A DNA stretch of 64,000 nt from Paracoccaceae bacterium. Lineage in GTDB: Bacteria > Pseudomonadota > Alphaproteobacteria > Rhodobacterales > Rhodobacteraceae. Below, one piece after another: positions 58,639 to 64,000 of this stretch. The notes beneath the pieces were generated by a model. It did no database searches. It had not been told where the DNA came from and was given only the letters and a program-made list of their open reading frames with translations. The stretch spans positions 21,284-85,283 of the forward strand of contig JAHEJA010000023.1 of the NCBI GenBank assembly GCA_024639125.1. Reading direction: 5' to 3'. Every line of letters starts with the position of its first letter. The stretch's first letter is position 1. Position numbers and translations under genes: made by a program.

Positions 58639-60929
58639 AGATAATTCGACTTATCGCACTTACCTGTTTTGCGTTTTGGGCCACATTTGCGACAGTCGCG
58701 TTCGCCAATAATATGACGGATGAGGACTATGCTCAATGGAGCAATCTGGCCAATAATTCCGAAGAAATCTTAGCCTCTGGCCGTGCCATTGAAAGCGTTT
58801 TGGAAAATCTGCGCAAAGATGTTGCTGTTTGGCGAACCCGCTTGGACCAAGAACAGGGTGTGAATGCCAACCGTATCACAATCTTGAAAGAACAAATAAC
58901 GGCACTTGGGGCAACGCCCGAAGATGGTGCTGTTGATCCCTTTGCTGATCGTCGTACGGAATTGAATAAGCAGCTTATTGAAATGAGCGCACCCTCTACG
59001 CGCGCTGCAGAATCTTTTTATCGTGCTGACGGGATTATCAAAGAAATCGACAAACAATTGCTGAATCGTCAAACATCGGCTTTGCTGTCACGCGGACAGT
59101 CGCCTTTTGATTTTGATGCCTGGGGGCTAGTGCTTAAAAATTTAACCAAGAGCTTTGCCACTCCTTTTTCTGGAATAAATAATTGGTTTTCGATATATCC
59201 GGAAACGTTCGAATTTGGGCATTTTTTTGGCGGTCTTTTACTGTCTTTAATCGGTATTACCATGGCATTTGTTGGTGCCCGCGTGATTGCCCATAGAACC
59301 AAGGATCTAGACCAAAATGCGCCCTTTGTTATGGTGGCAGTTCAGGTCCTGCGCGAAATTGTTGGTTCATTGCTTATGCCAATTTTCGGCATTTCTGTTT
59401 TGTCAATTGGGTTGCAATCAACGGGTATTTTGGGCGCGCGTGGGGATTTTATTGTCGGCGAGTTGCCAAAATATTCAACGTGGATCTTCTTTACTTATTG
59501 GTCTTTGCGGCATTTGTTACACCCCGAAACGGGTCACTTGGTTGGATCGTCGCGGCTTAAGGCGATCATATTTGCCAGCTTAATCGTGCTTATTTCGCGC
59601 AGTATCTTTGTCGATCTGGCTACTTTTGATTTTTATTCAACGGCGACAAACGATTTGGTCGGTGGAATATTTATCATTGTCGCCAGCTATTTGTTGTTTT
59701 CGTTCTGTCGCAATCTCAAATACAGGACACGACCAATTGCACCCGATGGTGACTCTTTTTCGCTTGGCCGTTCGACACTGTCAATTTTGGTCCTCATCGG
59801 TAAAGCGATCGCCATCCTGTCCGCAATTGCAACCGTCGTTGGGTATTATAAATTCGCGAATTTCATATTATTCCCGTATTTCAATACGTTGCTCACGCTT
59901 GCTTTGATTGTTGCGTTGCAGCCCATTCTTAATCGCGTGGTTAATGTGATTTTAAGGCGGCCAATTGATCAGAAATCATTCCTGTCGGTGATTGTTGGGG
60001 TGATCCAAATATTTATAGCGATGCCAAATCTGGCGTTGCTTTGGGGGGTTCGGAAATCGGATTTAGGGGAACTTTGGGTTACATTCCTTGATGGTGTTAA
60101 AATCGGTGGGACAACCCTTACTCCTTTGTCCTTTTTGGGATTTTTCGTTGTCTTCTTTATTGGCTACTTCATCACCCGTTTCATTCAAACAGCGCTGCGC
60201 CATTCCGTTCTGCCGACTACGAAAATGGACATCGGCGCACAGAATGCGATTGTATCAGGCTTTGGTTATGTCGGTATCATGCTGGCCGCGATTATTGCTG
60301 TTTCTAGTGCAGGTTTGGATTTGTCTTCGCTTGCGATTGTTGCTGGTGCATTGTCGGTTGGGATTGGTTTTGGTTTGCAAAACATTGTGTCCAACTTTGT
60401 CTCAGGGATCATTCTCTTGATCGAGCGCCCTGTGTCCGAAGGTGACTGGATCGAAGTCGGTGGTCAGATGGGGTATGTTCGCAACATTTCCGTGCGTTCG
60501 ACCCGTATTGAAACCTTTGATCGGTCGGATGTGATTATTCCGAATGCTGATCTGGTGAGCGGTGTTGTGACCAACTGGACACGTGGCAATACAATTGGCC
60601 GCGTAATCATCCCAATTGGCGTGGCATATGGGAACGATACACGTCGTATAGAAAGTATCTTAAACGAAATTATCCAAGCCCATCCTATGGTTCTTTTGAA
60701 CCCTGAACCTTCTGTTATTTTTATAGCGTTTGGTGCCGATAGTTTGAATTTTGAAATTCGGGCCATTTTACGCGATGTCAATGCAGGCATGAAAGTCCGT
60801 TCAGACATCAATCATTCTATTGCAGAACGGTTTGCCGCAGAAGGTATTGAAATCCCATTTGCACAGCGCGACCTTTGGATCCGTAATCCCGAAGCCCTGC
60901 GACGAGGTAACGATGACAACAAGTCCTGA
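58635..60929 (+). CDS. MscS-family mechanosensitive channel with DUF3772 domain
   Basis: This is a 764-residue channel of the large MscK/YbdG-like kind. A signal peptide (about residues 1-24, ending TVAFA) is followed by a periplasmic coiled-coil-like region (LENLRKDVAVWRTRLDQEQG) that matches DUF3772, then about 8-10 transmembrane helices. The pore-lining MscS helix carries GALSVGIGFGLQNIVSNFVSGIIL (in parts) near residue 575, then a beta-domain (IERPVSEGDWIEVGGQMGYVRNISVRSTRIETFD, in parts). It releases solutes under membrane tension. It is coupled to cysK (ATGA) and overlaps the next gene by 17 bases. Confidence 0.9.
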   Translation: MKIIRLIALTCFAFWATFATVAFANNMTDEDYAQWSNLANNSEEILASGRAIESVLENLRKDVAVWRTRLDQEQGVNANRITILKEQITALGATPEDGAVDPFADRRTELNKQLIEMSAPSTRAAESFYRADGIIKEIDKQLLNRQTSALLSRGQSPFDFDAWGLVLKNLTKSFATPFSGINNWFSIYPETFEFGHFFGGLLLSLIGITMAFVGARVIAHRTKDLDQNAPFVMVAVQVLREIVGSLLMPIFGISVLSIGLQSTGILGARGDFIVGELPKYSTWIFFTYWSLRHLLHPETGHLVGSSRLKAIIFASLIVLISRSIFVDLATFDFYSTATNDLVGGIFIIVASYLLFSFCRNLKYRTRPIAPDGDSFSLGRSTLSILVLIGKAIAILSAIATVVGYYKFANFILFPYFNTLLTLALIVALQPILNRVVNVILRRPIDQKSFLSVIVGVIQIFIAMPNLALLWGVRKSDLGELWVTFLDGVKIGGTTLTPLSFLGFFVVFFIGYFITRFIQTALRHSVLPTTKMDIGAQNAIVSGFGYVGIMLAAIIAVSSAGLDLSSLAIVAGALSVGIGFGLQNIVSNFVSGIILLIERPVSEGDWIEVGGQMGYVRNISVRSTRIETFDRSDVIIPNADLVSGVVTNWTRGNTIGRVIIPIGVAYGNDTRRIESILNEIIQAHPMVLLNPEPSVIFIAFGADSLNFEIRAILRDVNAGMKVRSDINHSIAERFAAEGIEIPFAQRDLWIRNPEALRRGNDDNKS

Positions 60930-61638
60930 ATATCTAACCGATAGCTATGCGCAATCCGCTACGGCCAAGGTTATAGCCGTGACAAATGAGGGCGGCATTA
61001 TTTTGGATCGCTCCTTGTTTTATGCGACATCAGGTGGTCAGCCTGGCGATAGTGGTTTGTTAAGTTGGGGCGATCATCAGTTAGAAATTGCCACCACATT
61101 AAAGGGCGAGGAGGGCGCGTTTATTTGTCTTCCTGCCGAGCCCAAAGCGCTTCCAAGTGTTGGCCAAGAGGTCATGCAAAAGATCAATTGGGATCGGAGA
61201 TATCGTCATATGCGTATGCATTCTGCATTGCATTTGTTGTCGGTTGTCATTCCTTTGCCCGTAACAGGTGGATCAATCGGGGCTGACAAAAGCCGCCTAG
61301 ATTTTGATATGTCAGAGCCCCCCCAAGACAAAGACGCGCTTACGGCGGCGCTGAATAATTTGGTCCAAGGTGATTTTGAAATTACCGAACGCTGGATCAC
61401 AGAGGACGAATTGGATGCGAACCCTGGTCTGGTCAAAACGCTATCTGTTCAGCCACCAAGGGGCAGCGGGCGTATTCGGTTGGTCAGGATTGGCAATGAC
61501 GCCCGCCAAGTAGATCTGCAACCCTGTGGTGGAACACATGTCCGCAGGACCGGTGAAATTGGACCTGTGCGCATTTCTAAAATCGAGAAAAAAGGCAAAC
61601 AAAACCGCCGCGTACATATAGTCTTTGATAATTCCTAG
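60913..61638 (+). CDS. alaX: alanyl-tRNA editing protein (AlaX-type)
   Basis: This is a 241-residue stand-alone editing domain related to alanyl-tRNA synthetase that clears mischarged Ser- or Gly-tRNA(Ala). The zinc-binding motif HxxxH is in MRMHSALHLLSVV near residue 105 and the CxxxH in DLQPCGGTHVRRTGEIG near 205. The N-terminal FYATSGGQPGDSG is typical of AlaX-M types. ATG 60913 follows CGAGG; the gene overlaps the channel gene. It is followed by tRNA-Ser 75 bp later, with no evidence of a functional link. Confidence 0.9.
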   Translation: MTTSPEYLTDSYAQSATAKVIAVTNEGGIILDRSLFYATSGGQPGDSGLLSWGDHQLEIATTLKGEEGAFICLPAEPKALPSVGQEVMQKINWDRRYRHMRMHSALHLLSVVIPLPVTGGSIGADKSRLDFDMSEPPQDKDALTAALNNLVQGDFEITERWITEDELDANPGLVKTLSVQPPRGSGRIRLVRIGNDARQVDLQPCGGTHVRRTGEIGPVRISKIEKKGKQNRRVHIVFDNS

Positions 61639-61713
61639 CGCCAAACTTTTATAGCGCGAATTCCATATTTGCTCTTGCATCCCCCCCCAAAGTGACAGTA
61701 AACAGCCGCCTAC

Positions 61714-61803
61714 GGACAGGTGGCCGAGTGGTCGAAGGCGCACGCCTGGAAAGTGTGTAGGCGGGAGACCGTCTCCAGGGTTCGAATCCCTGTCTGTCCG
61801 CCA
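61714..61803 (+). tRNA. tRNA-Ser (GGA)
   Basis: This is a 90-base tRNA with a long variable arm. The acceptor pairs GGACAGG with TCTGTCC, D-arm TGGCCGAGTGG, anticodon stem ACGCCT/ with loop ...GGA-AA..., variable arm GCGGGAGACCGTC, T-arm CAGGG-TTCGAAT-CCCTG, and the CCA end encoded at 61801-61803. The anticodon GGA reads Ser codons TCC/TCT. The 3' end of this gene is a classic attachment site for integrases, and the flanking composition changes right after it. Confidence 0.95.
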
Positions 61804-61994
61804 TAGATTTATATAAGTTATTGATTTTGAATAATTTTTTATAATTGACGGATATAGACCCCCACAATAACCCCCATAAAATCCAGAGTCTATCCGATGC
61901 AAGCAAGATAGCGTCAATGGATAGAGCATATACTTAGCATTTATTTTTGCATATTTGTTGTAGAGGCTCGTTTAAAACTCAAGGTGCGTAGACT
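61804..61994. other. AT-rich junction after tRNA-Ser
   Basis: No gene is seen. The segment is AT-rich and holds the near-direct repeats GACCCCCACAAT and AACCCCCAT (about 61857-61877), then GTCTATCC, an imperfect inverse of GGATATAGAC upstream. Repeats of this kind occur beside integrase attachment sites. No copy of the tRNA 3' end is visible, as the far end of the element is outside the window. Confidence 0.4.
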
Positions 61995-62678
61995 ATGACT
62001 GTTTTGATGGATAAACTGAAACAAAGCTCCAACGAGATGTGGGTCAAGAAAGGTATTGATGAAAAATTACCCTACGCATCAATTGTTAAACGTGTTATAG
62101 TCTTTATTCATAATTTAGAGGGTTCGAAATTAGCTTACGCTTACGAGAACACTGATTTTGATGATCCTCACCTCTCAAAAGAAAATGTTTATGATCCCAT
62201 TGCATTTTTGGAAGCCGACCCCGATCAGTTTGAACTACTTCAGCATATGGTCTCTCACGATTTAGAGCATTATCTGGACACGCTTCTTACTAGGAAAAAG
62301 AACTGTGCACATTCGTATAATATATTAGTTTTTGGCTGCGCAATATGTGTTTATTATTCAAAACCGTTGCCTGAAAAACTACAGTCGTTTTTAGTTGAAC
62401 ATTTACTCGATCCACCCTCAGATTTGAAAAAAAGTCAAATAGGGCGGCGAAAAAGGCCAGAGACAGAAACAAGGCTAATTGGTGCAGCAGTTTCATTTGC
62501 GAAGGAGCATGGACTTAAGGCAACTAGGAACGATGCGACTTTAGACAAGATGAGTGCTTGTGATGCAGTAGGCGAAGCGGTTGCAGCGTTAATGCGAGAA
62601 CGACGAACATTACTTTCATGTTCAAATTATGATGCTGTGCAAAAGGTGTGGCAGAAATATAAAAAACCACCTATTTAG
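61995..62678 (+). CDS. hypothetical protein of the island
   Basis: This is a 227-residue soluble protein. No family is recognised. It has a region with several histidines and aspartates (LLQHMVSHDLEHYLDTLL, near residue 80), three to four cysteines near 100-112 (KKNCAHSYNILVFGCAICVYY), a basic stretch (SQIGRRKRPETETRL) and a helical C-terminus. AAGGTG lies nine bases before the ATG. Base composition matches the genes that follow, not the chromosome before the tRNA. A MDKLKQ start 12 bases downstream is also possible. Confidence 0.6.
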   Translation: MTVLMDKLKQSSNEMWVKKGIDEKLPYASIVKRVIVFIHNLEGSKLAYAYENTDFDDPHLSKENVYDPIAFLEADPDQFELLQHMVSHDLEHYLDTLLTRKKNCAHSYNILVFGCAICVYYSKPLPEKLQSFLVEHLLDPPSDLKKSQIGRRKRPETETRLIGAAVSFAKEHGLKATRNDATLDKMSACDAVGEAVAALMRERRTLLSCSNYDAVQKVWQKYKKPPI

Positions 62679-62786
62679 ACACAGGGCACCAGTGTAGGAA
62701 AATTTAGGAACCTTTGTTTTCCACGAGTTTATGTTCAACCTGTTTTATTATTTTACTCACAATAAATTTGAAAAAGGAAAAACATA

Positions 62787-62951
62787 ATGAAATTTCTAAG
62801 AAGACACCAAGTTGAATGTTTAACGGGGCTATCACGTTCATCAATTTACGCAATGATGACAGATGGAAGTTTCCCAAAGCAAGTGAAGATAGGTCGACGT
62901 GCGGTGGCATGGAAAGAAGCTGATGTACTTATGTGGATGATGCAAAAGTAA
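62787..62951 (+). CDS. AlpA-family phage regulatory protein
   Basis: This is a 54-residue MerR-like/AlpA helix-turn-helix protein reading FLRRHQVECLTGLSRSSIYAMM, then GSFPKQVKIGRRAVAWKEADV and LMWMMQK. The TGLSRSSIY / FPKQVKIG / AVAWKEADV pattern is the AlpA hallmark. In E. coli, AlpA activates the integrase/excisionase of a cryptic prophage, and such genes are typical of integrative elements. AAGGA precedes the ATG. It is short and easily missed by standard gene finders. Confidence 0.85.
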   Translation: MKFLRRHQVECLTGLSRSSIYAMMTDGSFPKQVKIGRRAVAWKEADVLMWMMQK

Positions 62952-63118
62952 ACAGGTTTTTCAACAGCGATTATGAAATTGGAAGAATAGGTGATCACCC
63001 GTTTACTCATTCGATAATTTATAAAGTTCCACCCTATGAGGGGCACTCCTGGTACCACATCCCAAGTGTATTTGTGAGTTTAAAAGGAGCTCAGGAACCA
63101 TTATTTTCAATAATTTAA
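62933..63118 (+). CDS. possible small protein after alpA
   Basis: This is a 61-residue frame starting with GTG inside the alpA 3' end and reading DDAKVNRFFNSDYEIGRIGDH, then a Tyr/Pro-rich middle and SLKGAQEPLFSII. There is no clear ribosome-binding site and I recognise no family. It ends 11 bases before the next gene. It could be a real overlapping gene or chance. Confidence 0.25.
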   Translation: MDDAKVNRFFNSDYEIGRIGDHPFTHSIIYKVPPYEGHSWYHIPSVFVSLKGAQEPLFSII

Positions 63119-63129
63119 CGGGATTTATA

Positions 63130-63948
63130 ATGCATGTATTTTACGCACCAAGAGTAAATCAGTTAACGAAACGTTACTTAAGTCACATCGGGATCGAGGA
63201 GTGCCTCAATCTAGTACGAAGTGATCACTTCAAGGAAACAATAGATTTGATCCGGTGCAACCAAGATAATTTGGTTCGCCAACGCATAAAGAGAAATGAA
63301 CTACCTATTGTAATTCCTTCAATTGATCAGCCAATCAGTAGTTGGCTTAATGATGAATCCATACACCCCAATGGCGTGATGCAATTCGATCTAGATCTTA
63401 AAGATAATCAGCTGATTGATATCGAACATGTCAAAGCTGAATTAGCTCAACACCGTTCAACTTTATTTGTTTTTAATTCACCGAAAGGCGGGTTGAAATT
63501 CGCTAGGAAGACTGACTTTGTGCGCTTGCCCGACGAGACCTTTCGTGACTTACAGCAGCGATTTAGGAATATATATTCAGAGCTGAAACTTCAAGTTGAA
63601 CAAGATTTAGGTGTTCAACTTGATATGGCTTTATCCAATATCAAACAAGCTATGTATCTGTCGTATGACGTAGATGCCTATTTTAACTCAAACCGTGAGT
63701 TAACGCAGGTGCAATCTAAATCAGCAGAGGTGGATCAACTCAGCAGCTATGCAATGGATAAAAATGGCTGGAATGGAACTCTAGGTCTGCCTGCTGTCAT
63801 TAATCTAGATGACTTTGTGTCGGGACTTTTGCAGTTTATTCCCCCTGATATCTCCTACAATGATGCGCTTCCTGTGTGGCGTCAGCACCATTGGGACAGA
63901 TTTGAAGCTTTGAATAACGGAGGATTTCTGGTTCATCTTATCGATTAG
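63130..63948 (+). CDS. BT4734/VirE N-terminal domain-like protein, possible primase
   Basis: This is a 272-residue protein. The middle region contains GVMQFDLDLKDN near residue 83 and LFVFNSPKGGLKFARKT near 112, which resembles the aspartate/Ser-Pro-Gly motifs of BT4734-like N-terminal domains of primase-helicase proteins on mobile elements. C-terminal to it is a helical segment (RFRNIYSELKLQVEQDLGVQLD). The catalytic primase core and a helicase domain are not present, so another gene would supply them; a downstream gene begins at 63958. Assignment is moderate. No standard ribosome-binding site is obvious. Confidence 0.5.
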   Translation: MHVFYAPRVNQLTKRYLSHIGIEECLNLVRSDHFKETIDLIRCNQDNLVRQRIKRNELPIVIPSIDQPISSWLNDESIHPNGVMQFDLDLKDNQLIDIEHVKAELAQHRSTLFVFNSPKGGLKFARKTDFVRLPDETFRDLQQRFRNIYSELKLQVEQDLGVQLDMALSNIKQAMYLSYDVDAYFNSNRELTQVQSKSAEVDQLSSYAMDKNGWNGTLGLPAVINLDDFVSGLLQFIPPDISYNDALPVWRQHHWDRFEALNNGGFLVHLID

Positions 63949-63957
63949 GAGATCGAG

Positions 63958-64000
63958 ATGACGAAGAAGCCACAGACATCGAAAGACGCCGCCGAGAAGG
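63958..64000 (+). CDS. start of a further island gene, cut by the window
   Basis: ATG 63958 follows AGGAG seven bases upstream and opens a frame of 14 codons reading TKKPQTSKDAAEK up to the edge. The gene begins nine bases after the previous stop, so they are probably in one operon. The product cannot be named. Confidence 0.45.
   Translation, partial: MTKKPQTSKDAAEK

Larger units (their letters stand above)
61804..64000. mobile_element. left end of a probable integrative island at tRNA-Ser
   Basis: From the tRNA 3' end to the window end the genes are AT-richer than the rest and have no chromosomal counterparts that I recognise. They include an AlpA-type excision/activator protein (62787-62951), an uncharacterised gene, and a 272-residue protein resembling the N-terminal domain of mobile-element primases. 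No integrase is seen; it may lie beyond the right edge. Extent and type (prophage, satellite or integrative element) are unknown. Confidence 0.65.

Noticed and set aside
62704..62910. A 68-codon minus-strand frame over the alpA gene
   Set aside because: The opposite strand encodes a clear AlpA protein with a ribosome-binding site; the minus frame has no support.

Overview
The window looks like chromosome from a marine alphaproteobacterium of the Rhodobacteraceae (Roseobacter group) with fairly modest GC. The evidence is the dusB-ntrB-ntrC-ntrY-ntrX-trkA-trkH-hfq-hflX gene order, an RNase E with an acidic insertion in its S1 region, a circularly permuted two-piece tmRNA gene encoding the tag ANDNRAPVAMAA, a DMSP demethylase (dmdA-acuI) locus, a fused L-carnitine dehydrogenase/thioesterase, and the recurrent CTTCGGCGAGGATATTT-type intergenic repeats. 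Nearly all of the window is ordinary, densely packed chromosome. The last 2.2 kb, after a tRNA-Ser gene, is the start of a mobile island.

Layout. 1-4 kb: the 3' end of queA, an MFS transporter, a DUF924 protein and lpdA. 4.2-6.5 kb (minus): a one-carbon operon with a small virulence-factor-family protein, a MetF-like reductase and a stand-alone pterin-binding methyltransferase, the kind of part found in split methionine synthases. 6.7-8.6 kb: ppx/gppA and rlmE. 8.7-17.2 kb: a carnitine/gamma-butyrobetaine-type catabolic cluster with a divergent CdhR-like regulator, a BKACE enzyme, an SGNH hydrolase, a lipoprotein, carnitine dehydrogenase-thioesterase, acyl-CoA dehydrogenase, ADP-forming acyl-CoA synthetase and enoyl-CoA hydratase. 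17.2-22.1 kb: hpt, a RatA/COQ10-like protein, a tiny Asp/His-rich protein, amt, and the ispD-ispF-pgpA-cinA operon. 22.3-34 kb: the nitrogen-regulation/potassium/Hfq block. 34-46.8 kb: a penicillin-acylase-family enzyme, a beta-hydroxyacid dehydrogenase, rne, tusA, ccdA, a membrane hydrolase with a P450, the fumC operon and sspB.

46.8-49 kb holds ssrA directly downstream of its tag-recognition adaptor sspB (both minus), a repeat-containing lipoprotein gene, and a decayed partial second copy of ssrA. 48.8-53.3 kb is the dmdA region: a FadR-type GntR regulator with two operator-like sites, DUF2182 and DUF1326 genes, dmdA and acuI. 53.3-61.6 kb: photolyase, cfa, a membrane protein, a gamma-glutamylcyclotransferase/NUDIX fusion, cysteine synthase, an MscS-family channel and an Ala-tRNA editing protein. 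tRNA-Ser(GGA) at 61.7 kb is followed by AT-richer genes including an AlpA-type regulator and a likely primase-type protein, which run off the right end.

The genes together suggest a cell living on methylated marine compounds. DmdA makes methyl-tetrahydrofolate and methylmercaptopropionate from DMSP, and the MetF/pterin-methyltransferase operon handles the same folate pool. The carnitine cluster would yield glycine betaine. Both NtrC and NtrX lack a recognisable GAFTGA sigma-54 contact motif. The observations most worth a second look are two composite palindromic intergenic elements (3957-4148 and 14170-14342) that share a 28-bp core but differ in sequence in every predicted stem, and the partial duplication of ssrA around a lipoprotein gene.
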